From NCBI GenBank assembly GCA_031549885.1, contig JAVBPD010000154.1, positions 1 to 23,232 of the forward strand: a stretch of DNA of 23,232 bases, read 5' to 3'. A program made the translations under genes and the position numbers. Under the pieces are notes generated by a model, which worked only from the letters and a program-made list of their open reading frames with translations, was not told the origin of the DNA and ran no database searches. This DNA is from WQUF01 sp031549885 (lineage in GTDB: Bacteria; Bacillota; Clostridia; Clostridiales; Clostridiaceae). This document shows positions 1 through 8,309 of this stretch, piece by piece (position 1 is the first letter of the stretch; each line of letters opens with the position of its first letter).

Positions 1-326
1 ATTAATCCAATGCTCTGTATTGACCTAGCCATGTCTAAGATGTTCATATCTGAGGCTTCATTGAACAAATTCCAACTAATTGGAGTGTCTTCAATTAATT
101 CAATATCGATTTTCTGAAAATTCTCATGAATATTAACGCCTACTTCACCAAAATTTTTTTCCCTTTTTAAAATTGTATTTCTTTCTTTTTTGGCTCTTTT
201 TTCTATTTCTTCAGGGGAAGGTGACTCTTTAAAAAACTCCTGCTCAGTTATTGCATCATCATGTTTTTTTATTCTATAGCTTGGTCTTAAGTCTAATCCG
301 TAAATTTCTTCATCATTAAATCTCAT
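1..326 (-). CDS. ParB-like N-terminal domain protein (partial, C-terminus outside window)
   Basis: This reading frame runs open from an ATG at 326 to the window edge, giving 108 residues. The start has a good Shine-Dalgarno sequence, AGGAGAT, just upstream. Residues 1-70 are highly charged, with runs of Lys and Glu, and look like a flexible lead-in. The last 35 or so residues read KIDIELIEDTP, then SWNLFNEASDMNILD, then MARSIQSIGL. This resembles the opening of the ParB/Spo0J nuclease-like domain, where a short strand and a pI-x-x-N/W-x-x-R segment precede 'L-A-x-S-I-x-x-x-G-L'. The family includes chromosome and plasmid partition proteins and many phage or mobile-element proteins with a ParB fold. 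The visible part lacks the CTP-binding GERR motif, which would lie further on, so the exact role cannot be told. The long N-terminal extension suggests an accessory ParB-fold protein rather than Spo0J itself. Confidence 0.6.
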   Translation of the reverse strand, partial: MRFNDEEIYGLDLRPSYRIKKHDDAITEQEFFKESPSPEEIEKRAKKERNTILKREKNFGEVGVNIHENFQKIDIELIEDTPISWNLFNEASDMNILDMARSIQSIGL

Positions 327-401
327 AAATATCTCCTAAAAATAGTTTACTTATAATATATATTAGGCTATATTAAAATTTATACTTGTTTTAATAAACA
401 A

Positions 402-444
402 AAGGCAAATAGAGAATTAATAAAATCAATTCTGCATTTGCCTT
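402..444 (-). terminator. Terminator-like hairpin upstream of the ParB-like gene
   Basis: Nine bases at 402-410 (AAGGCAAAT) pair with 436-444, then a 2x2 mismatch, then six bases at 413-418 pair with 428-433, leaving a 9-base loop. Read on the minus strand the stem is followed by TTTGTTTATT, so it resembles an intrinsic terminator in that direction. On the plus strand it is followed by A-rich sequence, which does not fit a terminator. There is no minus-strand gene between it and 698. It may therefore act as a leader attenuator of the ParB-like gene, or be a leftover. Confidence 0.4.
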
Positions 445-494
445 ATAGTTTTAAAAAAAAGGGAGAATATAAAAAACTCTAATTTTAAATTAAG

Positions 495-525
495 ATTGTG
501 AATTTTATTTTATTTGTTTCACAAT
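495..525. repeat. Inverted repeat ATTGTGAA / TTCACAAT
   Basis: Eight-base perfect arms at 495-502 and 518-525 are separated by 15 bp. The repeat lies between the divergent ParB-like and MORN genes, so it could be a regulator binding site. There is no direct evidence for what binds. Confidence 0.35.
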
Positions 526-698
526 ATTAGTTTAATACATAATTATGTTCATAATAAGTTGAATTTGTGAAAGGAATTTGAATATTTTAATTATTTTTTT
601 AAATCTTCTTTTGATTTTAAGTTAAAATTATGTGAAAATAATAATAAGCATTAGGGTTTATTTTATAAAAAATATATAAAGGATTAAGTTATTATAAG

Positions 699-2942
699 GT
701 GAGAAATAATAAAACAATTTTATATAAAAATGGAATTAATTATATAGGTCATATAAAAAATGGGAAAATTCATGGTAAGGGCAATTTTGATTTTGGCCAT
801 GATTATAAATATAAAGGCTTTTTTTATAAAGGTTTTTATACAAATACTGGAGAATTATCTTTAAATAATGGACAAAACCATATATTTAAATTTAAACAAA
901 AGGAAATTATTAAAATAGGAGTTACTTTTGCAGATGTTAATATGGAGCTTGTAAGTGGGTTTTTTTATATTGATAAAAATCAAAAGCTTTATTTAAATGG
1001 TAAAACTTTTTTTGATAGTTTAGAAAATTGTTTAATATTTGATTGCGCTGGAAACAAATATAAAGGCAGTTTAAAAAATGGTTTGTTTCATGGCGAAGGA
1101 AGTTTAATTTATGAAAATGGAAATGAATTTTGTGGAAAATTTGAAAATGGCTTAAGATTAGGTTTTGGAAGGTATTTTTTAAAAGATGCAGGTTATTTTG
1201 AAGGGGATTTTAATGAAGATGGGTTGATTGGACAAGGCAAATATATTTTACCTAATAAAACCACATTAGAGGGAACATTTAAGAATGATTTTTTAAATGG
1301 AAAGGGAAAAATTAAATATTTTGATGAAACTGTTATATTATCTAAATTTTCAAATGGAAGGGCCTATGGAAAGGGTACAATTTCTATAAATAATAAAGAA
1401 TATAATTTTAAGATTGATGAAAAAAATTGCCAGGGGATGGTTATTTTTGAAGATATTTTAAAGGATAAGGTTTATTTATTTTTAGATGATGGAACGATAA
1501 GTTTAGATGAATCTATATATTATGAAAGAGAAATTAAAGGCAGAGCTTATTTTTTTAATGGCGATGTTTGTTATAGCAATTTTAAAAATCAAAAAATGAA
1601 TGGTGATTCTAAGATTTTTTATGCAAATAGCGATATATATGAAGGAAAGTTAGTAGATAATGTTAAACACGGCTATGGCAGGTATTGTGATTTTAACAAA
1701 GATATTTACGAAGGTAAATTTAAAAAAGGATATTACAATGGAAAAGGGATTTTAACATATCATGATGGCAATAAATATGATGGAAAGTTTTTAAATGGAT
1801 TATTTCATGGCTTTGGAGTTTATTATTTAAATAACGAAAATAGATATGAATGTGAGTTTAAAAATGGTGCTCCAAATGGATATGGAAGTTTTTATTATAA
1901 AAATGGTGATTATTATGAAGGCCAGTTTAAAGATTGGTTGTTTTCAGGGAAGGGCAATTACTTTAACGCTGATGGTGGTAGATATTGTGGAGATTTTTAT
2001 GATAGCTTTTTCCAAGGAAATGCTGAAATGATATTTAAGGATAAAAGCTCTTATTGTGGTGAATTTTTTCAAGGTTATTTTTACAATTCAGGAGTTTTTA
2101 CTAAAGATAATAAAGAGTATGATGTTTTAATAAACGAGGAATTTGTTGATGGCATTGGTTTTTCTTTAGAAAATAATGATTTGTTTTTTATTTTTGAAAA
2201 TGCTCATAAAAGCTCATTTAATGGAAAAGCTAAGATATATTTTTCTAATGGTTCAATTTATGAAGGTGAGATTGTGCAAGGACAGTTTAATGGATATGGG
2301 GAGTTAAGCTTTTCTTATAATTGGAGGATAGCTGGGGATTTTTTAAATGGCAATATAAAAAATGGAAAAATTTATGATGAGAATAAATTGTTGATTTTTG
2401 AAGGTGAATTTAATGAAGATACAAGCTTTAAATCTGGTACTAGATATTATGAAAATGGGGATATTTATAAGGGAGAATTTTTAGATGGTTTAACCGATGG
2501 ATATGGAATATATAAGTATGAAAATGGAGATATTTTAGAAGGAGAATTCGAAAATGGATTCATTTTTAATGGAAGAATAGAATATAAAAGCGGCATCATC
2601 TATGAAGGAGAAATGGAAAATATGATACCCCATGGTATTGGAACAAAAATGATATTTGAAAATACTGTGTATGAAGGAAGCTTTTTAAATGGAGCAATGG
2701 ACGGATATGGAACCATATTTTATGGCAATGGAAATAAATTTATAGGTGAATTTAAAGATAACCATATTGAAGGAAAGGGAACTTATTCTTTTAAGGATAA
2801 TTCTAAATGGGAAGGAAGCTTCAAAAAAAATATTAATGGGAGGCTTGTGCTAACAGAAGGCATAAAATACAATAAACATGGTGAAATAGAAGAAGAGATA
2901 GATAGCGATTTTTTTAATATCTTTGATTCAAAAGGGGAGTAG
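699..2942 (+). CDS. Long MORN-repeat protein (747 aa)
   Basis: The protein is almost entirely tandem MORN repeats of about 22-23 residues, with the pattern Y-x-G-x-F-x-N-G-x-x-x-G-x-G-x-x-x-x-x-x-G. I can pick out about 20 copies, for example YEGKFKKGYYNGKGI and YEGSFLNGAMDGYGTIFY. Some in the middle are degenerate (residues 215-310 and 480-510). MORN repeats form an elongated beta-hairpin blade known to act as a protein or lipid binding scaffold. No signal peptide, membrane segment or recognisable catalytic domain is visible, so it is predicted to be cytosolic. The GTG start is uncertain: AAGG at 696-699 overlaps it and gives no proper spacing, and the next upstream purine tract is about 15 bases away. 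No in-frame ATG lies near, and MORN sequence begins within 15 codons, so the start cannot be far off. The stop lies 2 bp before the SNF2 gene, which suggests co-transcription. The function is unknown. Confidence 0.85.
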   Translation: MRNNKTILYKNGINYIGHIKNGKIHGKGNFDFGHDYKYKGFFYKGFYTNTGELSLNNGQNHIFKFKQKEIIKIGVTFADVNMELVSGFFYIDKNQKLYLNGKTFFDSLENCLIFDCAGNKYKGSLKNGLFHGEGSLIYENGNEFCGKFENGLRLGFGRYFLKDAGYFEGDFNEDGLIGQGKYILPNKTTLEGTFKNDFLNGKGKIKYFDETVILSKFSNGRAYGKGTISINNKEYNFKIDEKNCQGMVIFEDILKDKVYLFLDDGTISLDESIYYEREIKGRAYFFNGDVCYSNFKNQKMNGDSKIFYANSDIYEGKLVDNVKHGYGRYCDFNKDIYEGKFKKGYYNGKGILTYHDGNKYDGKFLNGLFHGFGVYYLNNENRYECEFKNGAPNGYGSFYYKNGDYYEGQFKDWLFSGKGNYFNADGGRYCGDFYDSFFQGNAEMIFKDKSSYCGEFFQGYFYNSGVFTKDNKEYDVLINEEFVDGIGFSLENNDLFFIFENAHKSSFNGKAKIYFSNGSIYEGEIVQGQFNGYGELSFSYNWRIAGDFLNGNIKNGKIYDENKLLIFEGEFNEDTSFKSGTRYYENGDIYKGEFLDGLTDGYGIYKYENGDILEGEFENGFIFNGRIEYKSGIIYEGEMENMIPHGIGTKMIFENTVYEGSFLNGAMDGYGTIFYGNGNKFIGEFKDNHIEGKGTYSFKDNSKWEGSFKKNINGRLVLTEGIKYNKHGEIEEEIDSDFFNIFDSKGE

Positions 2943-2944
2943 GG

Positions 2945-5900
2945 ATGAAAAGTTTTTCAAGCAAGCTTCTAGAGCAATTGGCAGATGCTAGCGTTATAAA
3001 TAGAGCAAATAAAATTTACGATGAAGGTTTTATTAAAAGCATTCAAATAGATCCTTATTATGAAAATAATTTAAGTGAGGAAGATTTTATACAAGTTGTA
3101 GGGGAAATATATGAAGAGGATGGATTTATTTATAAAAATAAATATAACCCAAGCTTCATATATTCAATGGATACAGGGCATTTTAAAGTAGGTAAACTTA
3201 AATGCAATTGTAGTAAATTCATTGATAAAAAATTCACTTGTCCTCATGTTTGCGCCATAATTAAAAAAACAGTGGATGAATTTGTATGCACAAAGAAAGA
3301 TCCAGAGGATTTAAAGGCTAATAATATCTTTATTAAAGATCCACCTTCAGTTGACATTGATAAGCTTGCAATGTTACTTCCTGAAAATATTACAAATCAT
3401 AATTTAATCCCCTTAGATATTGAAGTATTGTTTGATTATTCTAAGCAGTTTTATTACAAGCCCTATTTTAAAGTGAATTTTTTAATTGGAATAAGGGGAG
3501 ATAAAAAGTACAAAATAACCAATATACCTGGGTTTTTAGATTCGATTTTTAATGAAACTAAATTTCAATTTGGTAAAAAATTAATTTACGATGAAAGTAT
3601 ACATTATTTTAATGAAGAAGATGAAAAAATAATTGATTATTTAAAGGATATATTTTTACTATTAAATAGCAATAAATTGCAGCGTGATTATCACAGTTTA
3701 AAGTGGACAGATATACATCCTAAAAACTGTTTAGAATTAAAGGAAGACAATTTAATTAAGTTTTTAGAACTTTTTAAAAATAAAAACATTAATTTTACAT
3801 TAGACGATGAAAAAATTAATGTTAAAGTTAAAATGGAAGATTTGCCTATAAATTTTATTATAGAAAAGGGCAATAAAGGGTATTTTGTTAAAATAAGCGA
3901 TAAATTAATAGCATTAGATGAAAGCTTAAGGGTGTTTCTCTTTGATAATAATATTTATATAATATCAAAATCTCAAAGCAAGGTATTAAAGGTTTTATTG
4001 TCATCAATGCAGAATGAAAGCTATTTTAGAGTTAAAGAAGAAGATAAAAAGAAATTTTTAAACAAAGTTCTTCCAAAGATAAGCTCTAAATTTATAACAA
4101 AAACTGAAGGTATGGAAGATGAAATTATACAGGAAAATTTAATTGTAAAATCCTATCTTGATAAAAATAACGATGGGATACAGATAGAGTTGCAATATAA
4201 CTATGGCGAGACTAAAATTAACCCTCTTTTAAATAAAGATTATAATGTATTTATTTTAAGAAATTATGCTTTAGAAAAAAAAATAGAAGATGAATTAACA
4301 TCTCAAGGTTTTTTAGTAGATAATGAGAGAGAAGTTTACACTTTGCATGATGCTCATGGCATATATAAATTTATAGATTATGGAATTCCATCTTTAATAG
4401 AAAAAACTGAAGTATTTTATTCAGATGATTTTAAAAAAATAAAATTATATAAGAATGTGAACATTTCGTCCTATGTAAAAATAAACAGTGAAAGCTTAAT
4501 AGATATTGATTTTTCATTAGAAGGCATTAGCAATGATGAAATTTCAAATATTTTAAAAGCCATAAGGGAAAATAAAAAATATCACAAGTTAAAGGATGGA
4601 AGTGTTTTAAACATTGAAAATGATGAATTAATTGAATTTACAAATTTAATGGATTCTTTAGATGTTTCAATGAGAGATTTAAATAAAGGAAAAGTTCAAT
4701 TAGATAAAGCAAAAGCTTTTTATTTAGAAAATAGAACAAAAGATGGAAAGAATAGGTTTTTGACAAGATCTGATACATTTAAGAAGTTTATACAAGATGT
4801 TAAAGACGTAAAATTAAAAGATTTCTCAATTACAAAATCCATGAGAGAAGTTTTAAGAAGTTATCAAGAGATAGGATGCAATTGGCTATGCGCTATGCAT
4901 TCAATATCTTTAGGAGGAATACTTGCAGATGAAATGGGACTTGGAAAAACAATTCAATCCATTGCATTTATGGAATGTTGCAAAGAAAGTGAAAGCAAAT
5001 TTTTAATAATTTGCCCATCATCTGTAATCTATAATTGGAAAAGCGAAATTGAAAAGTTTTCTAAAGAATTATCAGTTCTGGTGGTTGATGGTTTAAAAGC
5101 TAAAAGAGCAGAGCTTATTAATTCTTTAAATGATTATGATGTAATAATAACTTCTTATCCTATTATGAGAAACGATTACGAATTATATGAAAACATCGTA
5201 TTTAACAGCATTATAATTGATGAAGCTCAAAATATTAAAAATCATAATTCACAAAATGCCTTTAGCGTAAAGAATTTAAGGTCAAAGAGCAAATTTGCTT
5301 TAACAGGAACTCCACTTGAAAATTCATTGGGGGAATTGTGGAGCATATTTGATTTTATTTTACCTTCTTATTTAGGAAAGTATATAGGGTTTAAAAATAA
5401 ATATGAAGTTCCTATTGTATACCATAAGGATGAATATTTATTAAATGATTTAATTGCTAAAATAAACCCATTTATATTGAGAAGGCTTAAAAAAGATGTC
5501 ATAAAGGAGCTTCCAGAAAAAATTGAAACTAGTTTTATAGTTGAATTGTCAAAAGATCAGAAAAAGCTTTATGCAGCTTATGTAAAGAGCATTAAAGAGG
5601 AAATTGACGATACAATTAAGCAAGTTGGAATTAAGAAGAGCCAAATTAAAATACTTTCAGGGCTTACAAGGTTAAGGCAGCTTTGCTGTGATCCTAGCAC
5701 TTTTATAAAGGATTACGATGGTGAAAACAACAAGATGGATGCATTAATAGAATTAATTGAGGAAAATATTGAATCAGAGCATAAGATATTGGTGTTTTCA
5801 CAATTTACCACTGTTTTAAAGAATATTTCAAGAAAGCTTTTAAAAAATAAAATTTCACATAAATATTTAGATGGTGCTACAAAATCTAAGGAAAGATTAG

Positions 5901-6247
5901 AGCTTGCTCAAGATTTTAACGAAGGGTTTGATAAAGTTTTTTTAATATCCTTAAAAGCAGGTGGAACTGGGCTTAATTTAACAGGTGCTGATGTTGTAAT
6001 TCACTATGATCCTTGGTGGAATCCTTCTGCAGAAAATCAAGCAACAGATAGGGCTCACAGAATAGGTCAAGAAAATACAGTTCAGGTTGTTAAAATAATA
6101 GCTAAGGACACTATTGAAGAAAAAATATTAAAGCTTCAAGAGAATAAAAGGATTATGATAGACAATGTGTTAACAGATGATTTAAGGGATGGAAAGATGT
6201 TATCCTCGCTTTCTGAAGATGAAATAAGAGAATTATTTGCAGTTTAA
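2945..6247 (+). CDS. SWIM zinc-finger SNF2-family helicase/ATPase (1100 aa)
   Basis: This is a Swi2/Snf2-type DNA translocase. A SWIM zinc motif lies near the N-terminus (C87-x-C89, then C99-x-H101). A long middle region matches the kind of bacterial SNF2-associated segment seen in Firmicute homologues such as Bacillus YwqA. The ATPase follows: Walker A ADEMGLGKT at 661-669, DEAQ at 759-762, motif III LTGTPLENSLGELWSI near 784, and a C-terminal lobe with AGGTGLNLTGAD, then DPWWNPSAENQ, then motif VI QATDRAHRIGQ from 1032. All helicase motifs look intact. Such enzymes use ATP to move along duplex DNA and displace or remodel bound proteins; the bacterial substrates are mostly unknown. The SD (AGGGGAG, 2933-2939) lies inside the end of the MORN gene, so translation is probably coupled. 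In Firmicutes this family occurs as a stand-alone housekeeping-like gene; the MORN partner is the unusual part. Confidence 0.93.
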   Translation: MKSFSSKLLEQLADASVINRANKIYDEGFIKSIQIDPYYENNLSEEDFIQVVGEIYEEDGFIYKNKYNPSFIYSMDTGHFKVGKLKCNCSKFIDKKFTCPHVCAIIKKTVDEFVCTKKDPEDLKANNIFIKDPPSVDIDKLAMLLPENITNHNLIPLDIEVLFDYSKQFYYKPYFKVNFLIGIRGDKKYKITNIPGFLDSIFNETKFQFGKKLIYDESIHYFNEEDEKIIDYLKDIFLLLNSNKLQRDYHSLKWTDIHPKNCLELKEDNLIKFLELFKNKNINFTLDDEKINVKVKMEDLPINFIIEKGNKGYFVKISDKLIALDESLRVFLFDNNIYIISKSQSKVLKVLLSSMQNESYFRVKEEDKKKFLNKVLPKISSKFITKTEGMEDEIIQENLIVKSYLDKNNDGIQIELQYNYGETKINPLLNKDYNVFILRNYALEKKIEDELTSQGFLVDNEREVYTLHDAHGIYKFIDYGIPSLIEKTEVFYSDDFKKIKLYKNVNISSYVKINSESLIDIDFSLEGISNDEISNILKAIRENKKYHKLKDGSVLNIENDELIEFTNLMDSLDVSMRDLNKGKVQLDKAKAFYLENRTKDGKNRFLTRSDTFKKFIQDVKDVKLKDFSITKSMREVLRSYQEIGCNWLCAMHSISLGGILADEMGLGKTIQSIAFMECCKESESKFLIICPSSVIYNWKSEIEKFSKELSVLVVDGLKAKRAELINSLNDYDVIITSYPIMRNDYELYENIVFNSIIIDEAQNIKNHNSQNAFSVKNLRSKSKFALTGTPLENSLGELWSIFDFILPSYLGKYIGFKNKYEVPIVYHKDEYLLNDLIAKINPFILRRLKKDVIKELPEKIETSFIVELSKDQKKLYAAYVKSIKEEIDDTIKQVGIKKSQIKILSGLTRLRQLCCDPSTFIKDYDGENNKMDALIELIEENIESEHKILVFSQFTTVLKNISRKLLKNKISHKYLDGATKSKERLELAQDFNEGFDKVFLISLKAGGTGLNLTGADVVIHYDPWWNPSAENQATDRAHRIGQENTVQVVKIIAKDTIEEKILKLQENKRIMIDNVLTDDLRDGKMLSSLSEDEIRELFAV

Positions 6248-6312
6248 AATCAATTAAGGTGGATTAAGCTAATTTTAACTTGAATTCATCTTTATTTTTA
6301 TCTGTATTCTTC

Positions 6313-6359
6313 TTTTAATAAATGAATATTTATGATATAATAACTAATATTTATTAAAA
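6313..6359 (+). promoter_or_regulatory. Promoter/operator of the citrate-branch operon
   Basis: An extended -10 element, TGATATAAT, lies at 6333-6341. It is enclosed by perfect 11-base inverted arms, TTTTAATAAAT at 6313-6323 and ATTTATTAAAA at 6349-6359. The motif AATATTTAT also repeats directly at 6325-6333 and 6346-6354, a 21-bp step or two helical turns, one copy on each side of the -10. A sequence ATAA-N7-TTAT at 6340-6354 fits the pattern reported for CcpC, the LysR-type regulator of citrate synthase and aconitase genes in Bacillus. In AT-rich DNA that match may be chance. A regulator bound here would cover the -10 box. Confidence 0.5.
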
Positions 6360-6377
6360 ATGAAACGGAGTGATGGT

Positions 6378-8300
6378 ATGGGAGAAAGCTTAACTATGAA
6401 AATTTTAAGGCAAAATATCGTTGAGGGTACCTTGTCTTATGGGAATGAGATTTGTATAAATATACATCAAACTTTAACTCAAGATACAACAGGTACCATG
6501 GCTTATTTGCAGCTTGAAACTATGAACATAGACAAAGTTAAAACTGAAACTTCTGTAGCTTATATTGATCACAACATGCTTCAAACTGGATTTGAAAATG
6601 CAGATGACCATGCTTTTATAAAGTCCTGTGCTAAAAAATATGGGATAATATATTCAAAGCCTGGCAATGGAATATGCCACCAATTGCACCTTGAAAGGTT
6701 TAGCATGCCAAATAAAATATTATTAGGGTCAGATAGCCATACTCCTACATCAGGGGCAATGGGCATGATAGCAATTGGAGCAGGGGGACTTGATGTTGCT
6801 GTTGCAATGGCAAAAGGGCTGTATTTTTTAAAAATGCCAAAGGTGTTAAATATTGAATTAACTGGCAAATTAAAAAATGGAGTTTCTGCAAAAGATGTAA
6901 TTTTATATATTTTAAAAAAGTTAACTGTAAAAGGCGGAGTGAACAAAATAATTGAATATTCAGGTGAAGGGGTAAAAAGCTTATCGTTAACAGATAGAGC
7001 AACAATAACTAACATGGGCGCAGAGCTTGGAGCTACTACATCCATATTTCCAACAGATGAAAACACCAAGATTTTTTTAAAAAAGCAAGGTCGCATAGAG
7101 GATTTTATAGAATTAGCTGCTGACGATGATGCTTTATATGATGAAAAGATCGCAATTAACTTAAGTGAAATAACTCCACTTGTGGCATTTCCTCACAGCC
7201 CTGACAATGTAAAAACTATTCCAAAGGATGAAAGGATAAAGATAGATCAAGTTATGATAGGCTCTTGCACTAATTCATCCTATATAGATTTAATGAGGGC
7301 ATCAAAAATATTAGAAAACAATAAGGTTCATGAAGATATAGATTTAGTTATAGCTCCTGGATCGAGCAATATTATAGAGATGCTGTCAAACAATGGGGCA
7401 TTATCTAATTTTATAAAAAGCGGAGCAAGGATTTTAGAAGCAGGCTGTGGGCCGTGTATAGGAATGGGTCAGGCGCCTAAATCAAAGGGAAAATCCATTA
7501 GAACAGTTAACAGGAATTTTAAAGGAAGATCTGGCACAATGGATGCTGAAATTTATATAGCAAGCCCTGAAACCTGCGCTTATTCAGCTATTAAAGGATA
7601 TATTGCAGACCCTTGTGAATTAAACATTGATTTAAACATTGATCTGCCAGAGAGATTTTCAGATTATAATAATTATTTTATATATCCTTTATGCGATGAA
7701 AAAAGGCATAAAGTTACAATAGAAAAGGGGCCAAATATAGGATCATTTCCTATTAATTGCGATTTAGAAGATAAAATATCAGGAAAAGTTTTATTAAAAG
7801 TAAAGGACGATATTACAACTGATGATATAGTCCCTTCAAATGCAAATATGCTTAAGTTTAGATCTAACATCGAAAAATTATCTGAGCACGCATTTACCAC
7901 AATTATTGACGACTTTAAAGAAAGATGCAAAAAAAATAATGGTGGCTTTATAGTAGCTGGGGAAAACTATGGTCAAGGATCAAGCAGGGAACATGCAGCT
8001 CTTATACCTTTACATCTCAAAGTTAAAGCAGTAATAGCAATATCATTTAGCAGGATTCACAAAGCAAATCTCATAAACTCAGGAATACTTCCACTTGAAT
8101 TTATTAATCAGAAGGATTACTTTAAGATTTTAGAAATGGATGAAATATCTATAGATAATTTAAACTCGTCAATAGATAGTGGAAATTTTATGGTAAAAGT
8201 TAATGACAATTTAATTATTGAAACAAGTTTAAATCTTTCTACAAGAGAAAGAGAAATTATAAAAAAAGGTGGATACTTAAATTTTGCAAAAAATTTATAG
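6378..8300 (+). CDS. Aconitate hydratase (monomeric, 640 aa)
   Basis: This enzyme interconverts citrate and isocitrate through a [4Fe-4S] cluster in the cytosol. The three cluster cysteines are in place: C297 in GSCTNSS, and C357 and C360 in AGCGPCIGMG. The substrate loop GSDSHTPTSGAMG and the C-terminal swivel-domain motif GENYGQGSSREHAAL are both present. At about 640 residues it belongs to the shorter, LeuC-plus-LeuD-like single-chain aconitases found in Clostridia and Aquifex rather than the 900-residue AcnA type. I chose ATG 6378, which has GGAG at 6367-6370, 7 bases upstream. An in-frame ATG at 6360 has no ribosome binding site and would add six residues. It is the first gene of a three-gene operon with isocitrate dehydrogenase (9-bp gap) and citrate synthase. 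Homoaconitase is an alternative, but the citrate synthase and IDH neighbours favour aconitase. Confidence 0.93.
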   Translation: MGESLTMKILRQNIVEGTLSYGNEICINIHQTLTQDTTGTMAYLQLETMNIDKVKTETSVAYIDHNMLQTGFENADDHAFIKSCAKKYGIIYSKPGNGICHQLHLERFSMPNKILLGSDSHTPTSGAMGMIAIGAGGLDVAVAMAKGLYFLKMPKVLNIELTGKLKNGVSAKDVILYILKKLTVKGGVNKIIEYSGEGVKSLSLTDRATITNMGAELGATTSIFPTDENTKIFLKKQGRIEDFIELAADDDALYDEKIAINLSEITPLVAFPHSPDNVKTIPKDERIKIDQVMIGSCTNSSYIDLMRASKILENNKVHEDIDLVIAPGSSNIIEMLSNNGALSNFIKSGARILEAGCGPCIGMGQAPKSKGKSIRTVNRNFKGRSGTMDAEIYIASPETCAYSAIKGYIADPCELNIDLNIDLPERFSDYNNYFIYPLCDEKRHKVTIEKGPNIGSFPINCDLEDKISGKVLLKVKDDITTDDIVPSNANMLKFRSNIEKLSEHAFTTIIDDFKERCKKNNGGFIVAGENYGQGSSREHAALIPLHLKVKAVIAISFSRIHKANLINSGILPLEFINQKDYFKILEMDEISIDNLNSSIDSGNFMVKVNDNLIIETSLNLSTREREIIKKGGYLNFAKNL

Positions 8301-8309
8301 GAGGAAAAA

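Larger units (their letters stand above)
327..698. other. Gene-free divergent intergenic region (372 bp)
   Basis: Very AT-rich DNA lies between the ParB-like gene, read leftward, and the MORN gene, read rightward. I find no ORF with a usable start and ribosome binding site. It holds two inverted repeats, listed separately. A possible promoter for the rightward operon is TTGAAT at 559-564 and TATTTT at 583-588 with an 18-bp spacer. In DNA this AT-rich such matches arise easily, so it is a weak call. Confidence 0.5.

Noticed and set aside
1846..2031. Small overlapping frame inside the MORN gene
   Set aside because: It is an alternate-frame reading of repetitive MORN DNA, with no ribosome binding site.
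699..2942. CRISPR-like or tandem DNA repeat array
   Set aside because: The periodicity is at protein level (MORN, about 69 bp). DNA copies diverge and there are no constant repeats with unique spacers.
6581..7096. 171-codon open frame on the minus strand inside aconitase
   Set aside because: It is antisense to a gene with every catalytic motif intact, has no ribosome binding site, and encodes nothing recognisable. It is a by-product of codon bias.
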